A stretch of DNA of 31,537 bases from an uncultured Clostridia bacterium (GCA_947626155.1 CANQRC010000007.1:1-31537), one strand, 5' to 3'. Shown: positions 7,303-15,552, counted from the first letter of the stretch. Program-made: numbers and translations. Notes: a model not told the origin generated them from the letters alone.

Positions 7303-8040
7303 GTTGAGATAACTTCTCATCCGCATATCTATAGGCTTCCAATTAAACATTTTAATTGACTTATAAGGCTTCGCTTCATTCGAAATATCTTTAAGCCAGG
7401 TCTTTTGGAGGAAATATCTACTTTTATTATTATCATATTGATTTAACAGGAATAAATAATCAACACTATTTTTTTGCATAATTTGAACACATTCTTTAAT
7501 GTCTGAAATTCTTAATGTAGTTCTGCGAAATCCATTAAGATGAAATGTACCTAGAGGTGTAACATCTTCAACAAAAAAACAAATCTTAAACCTAGAACTT
7601 TCATTCGCAATCCCCTCTTCGATTAGGTGCCTTTTATATGATTCTATTTTTTTATAATGATTTAAATATATTTTAATAAAATTATTTGTTAAATTCTCCG
7701 AGGATATTTCAATCTGCATTTGCTCATTATAAAGAACCTTATCTTGTATACTTTGATTTATCACATTATTAAAATCTTTATCAATTCTAGATTCTTCTTT
7801 TCTTGTTTGGCTGCCTTTTTTATTTAGCTTTGTTGCGTCAATCTCAAAATGCTCTAAGATATAAATATAATTTTTGGTCAGTATGTAGCCATCGGGCTTG
7901 TCATAAAACTCCAATTTATCAAAGTTTTTAATAATTTTAACTAAATCATTTTTTGTCCCTTGCTTTTTGCGTGGTAAATAAGTATAACCGTCTTGATTCT
8001 CAAAGTATTTATGTATACAATTTTCAAATTCTTTTTCCAT
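7288..8040 (-). CDS. Hypothetical protein of the accessory island
   Basis: 250 residues, rich in Lys, Asn, Ile and Asp, and clearly more AT-rich than the housekeeping genes on either side, which suggests transfer. I do not recognise the family. The segment KPDGYILTKNYIYILEHFE with IDA after it (residues 48-69) loosely recalls a PD-(D/E)xK nuclease core (PD, strand, acidic residues), but a clear catalytic Lys is not evident. The rest is predicted mixed alpha/beta with the segment FKICFFVEDVTPLGTFHL. No membrane segments. The ATG at 8040 lies 6 bases after a TATAAT box (8047-8052), with only AGGG between, so a leaderless mRNA is likely. It may belong with the AIPR defence gene nearby, which is guilt by association only. 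Confidence 0.7.
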   Translation of the reverse strand: MEKEFENCIHKYFENQDGYTYLPRKKQGTKNDLVKIIKNFDKLEFYDKPDGYILTKNYIYILEHFEIDATKLNKKGSQTRKEESRIDKDFNNVINQSIQDKVLYNEQMQIEISSENLTNNFIKIYLNHYKKIESYKRHLIEEGIANESSRFKICFFVEDVTPLGTFHLNGFRRTTLRISDIKECVQIMQKNSVDYLFLLNQYDNNKSRYFLQKTWLKDISNEAKPYKSIKMFNWKPIDMRMRSYLNKKDD

Positions 8041-8046
8041 GTCCCT

Positions 8047-8074
8047 ATTATATCACAACTTTATTTATTTTCAA
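8047..8074 (-). promoter_or_regulatory. Promoter giving a leaderless mRNA
   Basis: On the minus strand TTGAAA (8069-8074), 16 bases, TATAAT (8047-8052), then AGGGAC and the ATG. The 6-base gap puts the transcript start at the start codon. The sequence TATAATAGGG before an ATG recurs at 17608. Confidence 0.6.
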
Positions 8075-8108
8075 AAACTAAATTAATTTAAAATTTCATT
8101 AAAAATTA

Positions 8109-8141
8109 AAACCGGTCAACTTGCAAGCCTGCAAATTGACC
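8109..8141 (-). terminator. Possible terminator of the small membrane gene at 8190
   Basis: GGTCAACTTGCA and TGCAAATTGACC form a 12-base stem with one mismatch. On the minus strand it is followed by GGTTTTAATTTTT, an imperfect T-run. Confidence 0.5.
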
Positions 8142-8189
8142 CTGTAATCGAAATCACTTACAATATTTGTAAAGACCTCTTTTCATAAT

Positions 8190-8414
8190 TTACTTTTTAA
8201 TGAAGTAAACCATTAATACTATGCCTATTAAAAAGGTTGTACTTGCCACTATATAGGCAATCTTACCAGCTTTTGAGCCATTAATAAGACTTGTTTTATA
8301 CAAAAGGCCAACAAATCCATATGTCAAAAACCAAATTGATTTTAGAATCCATTTGACTAGAAACATGGGGATCCCAACCACTTTTAATACGCAAGCAAAA
8401 AATTTGCTACGCAT
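8190..8414 (-). CDS. Small membrane protein, two predicted helices
   Basis: 74 residues beginning MRSKFFACVLKVVG. Hydrophobic segments at about residues 9-40 and 51-71 (IAYIVASTTFLIGIVLMVYF) and the basic end FIKK suggest an integral membrane protein. No recognised family. The ATG at 8414 is preceded by AAAGGAG with a 10-base spacing, and a promoter TTGCTT-N17-TATTAA lies at 8433-8461, so the gene is probably real despite its size. It sits inside the AT-rich island with the AIPR gene. Small membrane proteins often act as effectors in abortive-infection modules; that is only a hypothesis here. Confidence 0.65.
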   Translation of the reverse strand: MRSKFFACVLKVVGIPMFLVKWILKSIWFLTYGFVGLLYKTSLINGSKAGKIAYIVASTTFLIGIVLMVYFIKK

Positions 8415-8432
8415 CTAAGTAGTCTCCTTTTA

Positions 8433-8461
8433 TTAATATTTCTAGTTAATTTACTAAGCAA
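8433..8461 (-). promoter_or_regulatory. Promoter of the small membrane gene
   Basis: On the minus strand TTGCTT (8456-8461), 17 bases, TATTAA (8433-8438). The remaining stretch 8462-8750 is AT-rich with pyrimidine-rich runs; I see no gene or clear structure in it. Confidence 0.5.
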
Positions 8462-8752
8462 TTTTTAATATAGCCTATTTAATTTAATCTTTTTACTTTT
8501 TTATTCCTACTATTTCTTCATGTTTACTTTTAATTTAATTTCGGTTTTTATTCTACCTTAACATTCTGCGCTTTTCTTCCCTATTTATATTTCACTTCTT
8601 TTCCTTAAATGGGGCTTTCATTTATTTTAATTCATTACATTTGTATTTTTTGCCTTACTATTCTTTAACTTGCTTACTCAATGTAATAAACCAACTAGAT
8701 AGAAGCATTATAGCATAACATTTTAAAATATTCTAACGAATTATCAAAAACC

Positions 8753-8781
8753 TTTACTTTTTTATCAAATACAACTATAAT
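8753..8781 (+). promoter_or_regulatory. Promoter of the coiled-coil membrane gene
   Basis: TTTACT (8753-8758), 17 bases, TATAAT (8776-8781), with AAGGAG at 8794-8799 and the ATG at 8805. Confidence 0.65.
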
Positions 8782-8804
8782 ATGTGAAGAGTTAAGGAGA
8801 AAAT

Positions 8805-9185
8805 ATGAATTTTGATTATAATTCAATAAACAGTGACGAAGTGTTAGATGCTATGGAAAAGGCAGAAGCCATACAATTGGAGATGAAGGCACAAAAAGAT
8901 TTACTAATCTCAAACATGGCAAGTGACATTGAAGATCAAAAAATGACGCAAGAAGAGATGTCTAAAGCATTGTTTGAACTTGTAAAAATTCAAAATGAGT
9001 CCAATAAAATTATTGAAAAACAATGCAATGAGCTTTTGAATCATAATGCATTATTGCAACAACAAAACGAAGAGCAGGTAAAAGAATTAAAAAAGCAAAA
9101 AATTTGGAATTGGATTACATATGGAATAACAACTTTAATTGCAATAGCATCTGTAATTGGAACTTTTATTAGCATTTTTAGATAA
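8805..9185 (+). CDS. Coiled-coil protein with a C-terminal membrane anchor
   Basis: 126 residues. About residues 10-100 are charged and heptad-like (for example MSKALFELVKIQNESNKI, then LLQQQNEEQVKELKKQK), predicting a long helix or coiled coil. A single hydrophobic segment follows at 102-123 (WITYGITTLIAIASVIGTFI), so the protein is tail-anchored with the coil on the cytoplasmic side. It has no named family that I recognise. It has its own promoter and Shine-Dalgarno and converges on the AIPR gene, with an imperfect inverted repeat (AACCACA/TGTGGTT, 9185-9234) between them and no clear T-run. AT-rich like the rest of the island. Confidence 0.72.
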   Translation: MNFDYNSINSDEVLDAMEKAEAIQLEMKAQKDLLISNMASDIEDQKMTQEEMSKALFELVKIQNESNKIIEKQCNELLNHNALLQQQNEEQVKELKKQKIWNWITYGITTLIAIASVIGTFISIFR

Positions 9186-9281
9186 ACCACAATGTGTTGG
9201 AATCGTCAAAACTGCACCATTCTGCACTGTGGTTGACAACTAATAGCTAAAAGTTATAAAATGTGTCTAAAACTGATTTTT

Positions 9282-11009
9282 TTATTTGAGCATTTTATCA
9301 AAATCTTCTTTCAAATTATTGCTTTTGAAATAAGCGCTATTGGAATATGCTGCAGACTTCTTATCTGTTAATTTCCTTCTGCTTTCATTTTTAACGCACG
9401 TTTCAAGCATATCGTATACTTTGTCATAGTTCACAAACAGGGTTTCAAAGTTTTGTGGCAAAGAAGGGTTTGTTTGTAGATAAAGTTTTTTCAATCCATA
9501 AAGCATAAAGTAGTCTGCATTGATCACAAAACTTCCTTCAGGAGTTTTGTATGTGTCGTTGGCAATTTTTGCCTTTATAATTTCATTTCGCTTCTTTTCA
9601 ATTAACTTCATAAGTTCAAATAGAGAAATAACATATGTGTCGTCAACCTGCTCATCAAAAATGTCGCTATATCTTGTCTCAAATATTTCTTTTTTGTTGT
9701 TTCGCGCTTGAGCTGGCTTGTCACATTTAAAAGCATAAATGCACTGAGCAATTTTCTCCATATCAATAACTTTTTCCTTGTTTTCCTTGCTAAATTCTTT
9801 CCCTTTAGCTTGATAGAAATACCCCTTTCTTGATATCAACTCCTGCAAGTTACGTTGATTTTCGTCAATGGATTTAATATCTCTAAGTGTGACAGCAGTT
9901 TGTGAGTTTGTATATTCCGCAACCTTTTCAGAGAATTCCTTGTCTTCAATTTCATAAATCCTACATAGCAATTCAATATTTTCCAAATTTTCAATATTTT
10001 CGCCTCGTTTAAGTTCATCAAGACAACGAAGTGTCTGACCTCCATTCACAACCTGCATACCCTCTAATGTCAAAATTTGCTTTGCCGCCATAGGAGCTCT
10101 CTTAATTTTTTCACACAGGATTGTCAAACCGTTGTTATAATACAAAAAATTATTCATTTCTTCCTTATTCTCGGCTGTTTCTATTATGTTTTTGTTTATT
10201 AAATTAGTCACGCCTTTAAACCCGCGCACATTGTCGCGAAGCACACTCTCGTTTAAGATTTCATTTTTTAGCATCTCAATATTAAATTCTGTTAGGTTTC
10301 TTGTTCCTTCTTTTTTTGAAAACAACCTTAGAATTTCGGCCGCATTTATTTTGGCCACAATTCCCTTTGGGACATCAAACATATCTTTTTTAAGCACAAT
10401 CACTTTTCCATCAATTTTAGGCCTAGACTTTTTACGATACTTCTCAATTAAGCTATCGCACCCCTTAACTTCGAAAGTTACATCTGGAAATTTGGCTTTA
10501 AGGCTTGATAGCCTTGTTTGGTCAACATTTTCGCTTGCATTACTACAAAAAACAACTTTGAAATCAACAACTTCACTATTAGAATATCTGTTTATAATCT
10601 CGTCAATCAATGGCTGTTGCTTTATATTGAAGTTCTGTTTTGTCTCCTCTGGATTTCTAGTCAAATCATTTAAAGCGGACTCAATCTTTGAGAATTCGCT
10701 TACGGGAAAAGAAAAAGAGCACGCAGAATCATAGTTTTCTTTAAATTTGCAGGACACCAGTGTTACCAATAGTTGGTTTTCTTCGGCGTCTTGATTCAAA
10801 TAGAAAATATCTATACCACGATCATCCTTGTTGCTACCCTTTGACTTAATAAACTGTGAGTCTGTTATATATATGTCTGACTCCAGCTCGTTTAATTCAA
10901 GCAATGTCTCGCAAACAAAATAATCCATCGCAACTCCGTTAGGAATTTTTTTAGAACGCATATAATCTCCAACTTTTTCTGTTATCATTTTAAAATCAAT
11001 GCTTCTCAT
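9282..11009 (-). CDS. AIPR-family (abortive infection phage resistance) protein
   Basis: 575 residues from the ATG at 11009, which follows AAAGGAG; an upstream in-frame codon at 11042 is rejected because it overlaps the -10 box and has no ribosome binding site. The AIPR core is seen in FLYYNNGLTILCEKI (288-302), MQVVNGGQTLRCL (318-330) and YTNSQTAVTLRDIKS (366-380). The N-terminal region has RGIDIFY...VTLVSCKF (64-89), which resembles a degenerate PD-(D/E)xK nuclease or Mrr-like fold, as is common in this family. Proteins with this domain were first known from phage-resistance plasmids and turn up in defence islands; their exact mechanism is not settled. The gene is AT-rich and stands in an accessory island with three unknown genes. 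Family assignment is good; defence activity is inference. Confidence 0.87.
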   Translation of the reverse strand: MRSIDFKMITEKVGDYMRSKKIPNGVAMDYFVCETLLELNELESDIYITDSQFIKSKGSNKDDRGIDIFYLNQDAEENQLLVTLVSCKFKENYDSACSFSFPVSEFSKIESALNDLTRNPEETKQNFNIKQQPLIDEIINRYSNSEVVDFKVVFCSNASENVDQTRLSSLKAKFPDVTFEVKGCDSLIEKYRKKSRPKIDGKVIVLKKDMFDVPKGIVAKINAAEILRLFSKKEGTRNLTEFNIEMLKNEILNESVLRDNVRGFKGVTNLINKNIIETAENKEEMNNFLYYNNGLTILCEKIKRAPMAAKQILTLEGMQVVNGGQTLRCLDELKRGENIENLENIELLCRIYEIEDKEFSEKVAEYTNSQTAVTLRDIKSIDENQRNLQELISRKGYFYQAKGKEFSKENKEKVIDMEKIAQCIYAFKCDKPAQARNNKKEIFETRYSDIFDEQVDDTYVISLFELMKLIEKKRNEIIKAKIANDTYKTPEGSFVINADYFMLYGLKKLYLQTNPSLPQNFETLFVNYDKVYDMLETCVKNESRRKLTDKKSAAYSNSAYFKSNNLKEDFDKMLK

Positions 11010-11033
11010 ATCTTTTCTCCTTTGCACAAAAGT

Positions 11034-11039
11034 ATTATA
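11034..11039 (-). promoter_or_regulatory. -10 box of the AIPR gene
   Basis: TATAAT on the minus strand, about 25 bases before the start at 11009. The matching -35 region is weak, so the gene may be poorly transcribed or need an activator. Confidence 0.45.
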
Positions 11040-11106
11040 CAATATTCATTACAGAAAAATCTACTTTTTTAGTCATTTTTTCACTATTTCTGGCACAAAT
11101 TACAAC

Positions 11107-11138
11107 AAAAAAGCCATGAGGATATCATGGCTTTTGTT
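11107..11138 (-). terminator. Terminator of the anchored protein gene
   Basis: AAAAGCCATGA, loop of 5, TCATGGCTTTT, with T-runs on both strands. It lies between the AIPR promoter and the gene ending at 11178. Confidence 0.88.
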
Positions 11139-11177
11139 TTGTGATTTTGGGTTCTCAAAGTGCAGGTTTGGGATTGA

Positions 11178-12179
11178 TTATTTGCCAACGGAAACTTCCA
11201 CATAATTTGTGAAAGTTGTGCTGTCTTCATAAGTGCCCAAAGCATTTATTACTGTGTTATACAGTTGTTTGCCACTGGAAAGAGCCTCGGCTTGTGAAAG
11301 TTGTTGTGTTCCTGCTGGCAATCCACTAGTAAGGTCTCCTGGCCCAGCGGCAGAGAGAAGTTTCTTTGTGGTCAAATTGCAATCAATAACAGCATAAGCA
11401 TACATGTCCTCATCAGTCATTTGAGATTTGAACACTTGAATTTTTGTCATAACCTCTTCCGCCTTGCACCTTACAACCTCTCCATTTTGAGTTTCATATT
11501 GAACATGGAAAGGTGTCAGCATATAGTCTTTTGAGGAGCCGCCGCCGGCAGGGCTTTGGGAATAGTGCTTTTCATAATAGTCAGTTTTCCAATCAGATGT
11601 GCCAACTCTTGTTACTGTGATTGAGAATGCCATAGTATATTTTGCCGTGTGTTGGGTGTCTGTTTTGCCGTCGTCATACCACTTAGAATCGGTTGCCTGA
11701 ACAACTTCAAGTGTTACGCTTTGGCCGTGAATGTCATACCTGAAAAATTCAGCCGCCTGAATTATTGAATCGACGCCCGCTAATGGGTCGGTAGAGCCCA
11801 CATGACCTGAGCCCGGATAGTCGGCCGAAGACTCCTTTCTCTTAAGCCAAGTTCCCTCAGCCCAGCCTTTGTTGAAGACCTCTTCAAAACTTTTTACAAC
11901 TTTCAAATATTGCCCTGTAAAGAAACTGAGATCTTCAGGAAATTCGTTGTCATTATAGTCTTTGTATTCAAGCGCAGCGGTTGAAGCAGAATGTCCTCCT
12001 GCGTTTGTAACCTGCTCCTCATAAACCTCATGCACAAGCGTTTTTGCCTGTGTGTATGTAAGCCTTGCAACCAAGTCGTCACCTCTTCTGCCCAAAAAGT
12101 AGAGTGCGCCAAAAATACCGCAGGCAATGGTGACAAGTGTAACATAGATTGTCAAAAGATAAGTTCCAACTTTTTTCAT
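11178..12179 (-). CDS. Membrane-anchored extracytoplasmic protein, function unknown
   Basis: 333 residues. A single N-terminal hydrophobic segment (about residues 7-29, LLTIYVTLVTIACGIFGALY) preceded by MKKVG looks like a signal anchor; no lipobox or clear cleavage site. The rest is hydrophilic and probably outside the cell, with Gly/Ser-rich loops such as SPAGGGSSKD and strand-like stretches (TAKYTMAFSITVTRVG). No named family. The ATG at 12179 has AAAGGAG in front. Upstream lies an unusual promoter with a C8 tract (12210-12234), and downstream a strong terminator, so the gene is a single transcription unit. Nothing in the sequence ties it to the mosaic-protein operon upstream. Confidence 0.75.
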   Translation of the reverse strand: MKKVGTYLLTIYVTLVTIACGIFGALYFLGRRGDDLVARLTYTQAKTLVHEVYEEQVTNAGGHSASTAALEYKDYNDNEFPEDLSFFTGQYLKVVKSFEEVFNKGWAEGTWLKRKESSADYPGSGHVGSTDPLAGVDSIIQAAEFFRYDIHGQSVTLEVVQATDSKWYDDGKTDTQHTAKYTMAFSITVTRVGTSDWKTDYYEKHYSQSPAGGGSSKDYMLTPFHVQYETQNGEVVRCKAEEVMTKIQVFKSQMTDEDMYAYAVIDCNLTTKKLLSAAGPGDLTSGLPAGTQQLSQAEALSSGKQLYNTVINALGTYEDSTTFTNYVEVSVGK

Positions 12180-12209
12180 ATAATTCTCCTTTTTTTAGAT
12201 TTCAGGCTC

Positions 12210-12234
12210 ATTGTAACATGGGGGGGGTTGTCAA
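12210..12234 (-). promoter_or_regulatory. Extended -10 promoter with a C8 tract in a short spacer
   Basis: On the minus strand consensus TTGACA (12229-12234), then only 13 bases including a run of eight C, then TGTTACAAT (extended -10, 12210-12218). Four more C would give the standard 17-base spacer. See findings for the phase-variation idea. Confidence 0.55.
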
Positions 12235-12274
12235 CTAAAAATTAAAAAATTTTAAAAAAAATTGAAATTTGTGT

Positions 12275-12306
12275 CAAAAAAAATCCACAAGTTTGTGGAT
12301 TTTTTG
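12275..12306 (-). terminator. Terminator of the 12575/12321 operon
   Basis: AATCCACA, short loop, TGTGGATT, with A/T runs on both sides, 15 bases after the stop of the coiled-coil gene. Confidence 0.88.
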
Positions 12307-12320
12307 CTAAAAACTTGAAG

Positions 12321-12566
12321 TTAGTTTAGTTTTGCTTTTTTCAGTTTTTTAACACCCGCGGAAAGGGAAATCATCTGCTCGTACAGTTCCCTGAAGCGAC
12401 GTTCGCTTGCTTGCATTTCTTTTGCAACAACTTTTCGTTGCCTTTCATCAGCCTTCTCAAATGCCTTCAAAATTTCTTGCTTTTCCATTTCCAAAACTTC
12501 AAGCTCTTGATTAATTTTGTCAAGTTCCGCCCGAAATTCTTTGATTTGTTCTTCTACACTTTTCAT
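12321..12566 (-). CDS. Small coiled-coil protein
   Basis: 81 residues, almost wholly charged helix with heptads (IKEFRAELDKINQELEVLE, then MEKQEILKAFEKADERQRK) and a basic end KKLKKAKLN. No membrane segment, no named family. The ATG at 12566 is chosen because GAGG lies 6 bases before it; a GTG four codons earlier overlaps the stop region of the upstream gene. The stop of the 947-residue gene (12575-12577) lies 8 bases upstream, so the two are co-transcribed and translation is probably coupled. It may be a partner or chaperone-like helper of that large protein; this is inference from the operon only. Confidence 0.72.
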   Translation of the reverse strand: MKSVEEQIKEFRAELDKINQELEVLEMEKQEILKAFEKADERQRKVVAKEMQASERRFRELYEQMISLSAGVKKLKKAKLN

Positions 12567-12574
12567 ACTGCACC

Positions 12575-15418
12575 TCACTTCTCTTTTGTGCTGCGCACAG
12601 CCCTTTCTATTGAATTCAAGTCTTTTTGAATGTCTGCTCCCAATTCCCTAATTGTATCGCCATAAAGCCTTGTCGTTTCGTCATAAGTTCGGATGAGATA
12701 TTGTGCTGATTTTGCATCTGAATAGCCAGAATAGTTTCTATGTCGCGCTCTTGGATTATGTTCCGGCTCTCCAAATCTTGCTTCCAATTCGTTTCGCAAA
12801 TCATTATAGCCTTGTCCTGTGGTCACTCTTTCAACCCGAACACCATTCCTGTTCATTGAAGACATGATTGCATCAGCAGACTCAACAACTGCATCCATAA
12901 GGTGCTTTGAAGACAATCTTTCATCGTGACGGTCACCTTTGCGGAGCTCATCCAAAACTTTTGAAGGAATTTCAATGTTGTCATAGCAAACAGTTTTTGT
13001 TTGTGGATCATACCAAACATACGCCTGCCCCATGATCCTCATCTCTCCTGTTGGATTACCATTTTCATCAAGTTCAGATTCTTCAAAAACCAAAAAGCCA
13101 GCATTTGGATTTTGATATCCATCATCAACACACTCTCCGCCAACGCCGCCAATGTGCTGACAGCAGTCGGTCAAATCTCCAAGCACAAAGCCAAGTGGGT
13201 CATCTTTTTCAATAACCCTAAACGAAATTCCATGTGCGCCTTTTGCTTTGTCCGCACTTAAAACATATTTGTCTTTGATTGTTTTTGCATAATCATAAAC
13301 TTCTTGTATGTGCTCAAAATCATCTTGGTCATATCCATATTTTCCAACGATTTCAGCCAAGACCTCATTTCCCTCTTCCACATCTTCATATTCAATAGTC
13401 GAGCAGTGTTCAGCAACAAATCGCGGAGAAAGCAAATCTCTTTCCGTATTTCCCGAAACAGTCCTGTATGGATAATTTTTTTGAATACGGTCAAACGCGT
13501 TATGGGCAGCACATAAATAATCCTGGCTCTGCATCAAATCTCCATATTTATCTCGCAGTCTGAAATTCATAAAGTCTGGGTTGTCTTTATAGTATTTCAT
13601 AAAGAACTTTGCAAAATCAGGATTATAAGGTCCTTTCAAACTCAACTTTGAAAATCTTGCGTGAATTTCTGCCCCAATTTGGCTTGGTGTTAGATTATAC
13701 ATAAAATACATTTGCCCCAAAGCACCCCAAAAAGGTTTTCCTGCCAAATACTTCAAAGCATATTCATATGCCCTTTCACTTTCCCCTTGATTTGCAGAAA
13801 ATCCGCCAATGGCATAATAAATTTTCATAAGGTCAACAAGCGAGTTGGTTTTCTCAATGTCTTGAAGCGTGTCAAAGCCAAGAGTTTTGACAAGTTTCCC
13901 CCAACGCTGATTGTTATTGTTCAAGAAATATTTCTCCATTTCACTTGATGGGAAGGTTTGAAGCGTATATTCTGGGGGAATAAACTTGATTTTCCCGCTT
14001 GCTTTCCATTCCTTCACATTTATAGAATTTTCTCTATAATTTTTATTAAAAATTTTAGATACTTCTTCCTTGTCAAAATCTGTGCGGAAATGCGTTTTTT
14101 CAAGTTTTTCATCAACATATGGAGAAAGCACAACCTGATCTTTTGAAATGTAAACATATTTGAAATTTGTGCCTTCAAAAGCAGCGTTGTCAAACTTAAT
14201 TTTTTGTGGATTTACAAACACAATTTGGCTGTTTACACAACCATGGAAAGCGCATACGCCAACTTTTGATACATATTCTGGAACAACAACTTTTCTTATT
14301 CCAACACATCCAGCAAAAGCATAATCTGAAATTTCTTTTTCTGTTTCTGGAATCGTATATTCTTTTGTTGGCTCTCTTGTCATATCAAATGCTTGATACA
14401 AAAAACCGCTTTTGGAAAAATCCCATTGAAGTCTTGCACGATATTCAGGATTTCCGTCAAGTTCGGATGATTTTGCACTATTGAAAAATGCACGGGCAAG
14501 TGAATTCTGCCACATTGAACAATTTTGGTCATAAGTATTTGGGTAAAAAGGGATGCCAGATAATACACACTGCTGTGTTTCAGTGTGAATTACGCTATCA
14601 GCACCAAATCTTTTTCCTTTTGGATTTATACTTCTTGGAAGCTTGTCCCAATTTTGAATTTCAAGTGAAATAGGTTCAACTTTATGCCAAACAACAGAAC
14701 CTGTTTCCGCAACTGTTGTGCCATCTGCATAATGATTGCCAGCATCATTCCACACAATAACACGGACATATTTTTGCCCATTATATTCAAATTCTGGATT
14801 TTGTTTTGAAAGAAAATCTTCACCATATTCACGCTGTCCATTTGTTGTAAACAATCTGCCCGTGCAAGAGAGCCCTTGACGCAGATTCCCACCATTGAAA
14901 GCGTTTTCAAGCATTTGTTGTGTTTCGCTGCTGGCAACATCACCAACATACTCTCCAAGTTCAACAAAATGTTTCTTTTTTCCATTTTTATCTTTTTTAG
15001 TCGTCAAATCTATATGTCGCGACGCGCTTCGCGCGGAGATGAAAGATTTTAGATCAAGGTCCAAAGCGACCGACGAGCCGCGATTCCTGTTTTTGACATA
15101 TTGCCAATCGAGCGACCCGTCAGTTTGTATACACTTAACATAAATAATAACGTGGGCGGACCGCAGCCAATAAGCACCAGTGGTCTTTCCATCTTCTGCA
15201 AAACGACCACTACTCTGCCAAGCATAATTTGATAAAGCAAAATCTGATAGTGATTTCTTTCTTTTTTCTTCTGGAACATCTTTTATTTCGTCAACAGAAT
15301 GAAAATATGCAATATCTGTCGTATCAAACGAAGAATCACCTTTATCACCATTTCTTCTTGTGTTGTGAAGTTTTACAGGAACAAAAAGTTTTCTTAAATC
15401 CATATCTTCTTTTGCCAT
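12575..15418 (-). CDS. Large mosaic protein with leucine-rich repeats, function unknown
   Basis: 947 residues, no signal peptide or membrane helix. Parts that can be seen: residues about 80-125 (AYWLRSAHVIIYVK, then VALDLDLKSF) and 275-315 (CSMWQNSLARAFFN) resemble the DUF6273-type fold, where a WLRS motif is typical; residues about 352-425 are BspA-type leucine-rich repeats (EISDYAFAGCVGIRKVVVP, VGVCAFHGC, FDNAAFEGT); 480-720 is helical with no match; 735-875 has LGDLTDCCQHIGGVGGECV, a GFLVFEES strand, MGQAYVWYD and VTTGQGYNDL, a conserved-looking block I cannot name, faintly acetyltransferase-like. The ATG at 15418 follows AGGGGA, and a good promoter lies at 15439-15467. It leads a two-gene operon with the coiled-coil gene. 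The lack of a secretion signal is odd for a BspA-repeat protein. Confidence 0.8.
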   Translation of the reverse strand: MAKEDMDLRKLFVPVKLHNTRRNGDKGDSSFDTTDIAYFHSVDEIKDVPEEKRKKSLSDFALSNYAWQSSGRFAEDGKTTGAYWLRSAHVIIYVKCIQTDGSLDWQYVKNRNRGSSVALDLDLKSFISARSASRHIDLTTKKDKNGKKKHFVELGEYVGDVASSETQQMLENAFNGGNLRQGLSCTGRLFTTNGQREYGEDFLSKQNPEFEYNGQKYVRVIVWNDAGNHYADGTTVAETGSVVWHKVEPISLEIQNWDKLPRSINPKGKRFGADSVIHTETQQCVLSGIPFYPNTYDQNCSMWQNSLARAFFNSAKSSELDGNPEYRARLQWDFSKSGFLYQAFDMTREPTKEYTIPETEKEISDYAFAGCVGIRKVVVPEYVSKVGVCAFHGCVNSQIVFVNPQKIKFDNAAFEGTNFKYVYISKDQVVLSPYVDEKLEKTHFRTDFDKEEVSKIFNKNYRENSINVKEWKASGKIKFIPPEYTLQTFPSSEMEKYFLNNNNQRWGKLVKTLGFDTLQDIEKTNSLVDLMKIYYAIGGFSANQGESERAYEYALKYLAGKPFWGALGQMYFMYNLTPSQIGAEIHARFSKLSLKGPYNPDFAKFFMKYYKDNPDFMNFRLRDKYGDLMQSQDYLCAAHNAFDRIQKNYPYRTVSGNTERDLLSPRFVAEHCSTIEYEDVEEGNEVLAEIVGKYGYDQDDFEHIQEVYDYAKTIKDKYVLSADKAKGAHGISFRVIEKDDPLGFVLGDLTDCCQHIGGVGGECVDDGYQNPNAGFLVFEESELDENGNPTGEMRIMGQAYVWYDPQTKTVCYDNIEIPSKVLDELRKGDRHDERLSSKHLMDAVVESADAIMSSMNRNGVRVERVTTGQGYNDLRNELEARFGEPEHNPRARHRNYSGYSDAKSAQYLIRTYDETTRLYGDTIRELGADIQKDLNSIERAVRSTKEK

Positions 15419-15438
15419 TATTTTTCCCCTATAATGAT

Positions 15439-15467
15439 ATTATAACACATCTGGCTTGAAAAGTAAA
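15439..15467 (-). promoter_or_regulatory. Promoter of the mosaic-protein operon
   Basis: On the minus strand TTTACT (15462-15467), 17 bases, TATAAT (15439-15444). Confidence 0.65.
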
Positions 15468-15507
15468 TATCTAAATATGCTAAATAAAATTTTTTTGTTG
15501 TTTTTGC

Positions 15508-15536
15508 GTGACTTAAAAAAATTTTTGTGATATTAT
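15508..15536 (+). promoter_or_regulatory. Promoter of the GT8 gene
   Basis: A weak -35 (GTGACT, 15508-15513), 17 bases, TATTAT (15531-15536), then AAGGAG and the ATG at 15553. Divergent from the mosaic-protein promoter. Confidence 0.4.
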
Positions 15537-15552
15537 GAAGTAAGGAGATTTT

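Noticed and set aside
9185..9234. Terminator between the coiled-coil gene and the AIPR gene
   Set aside because: The stem is imperfect with a long loop and no T-run, so I do not call it a terminator.
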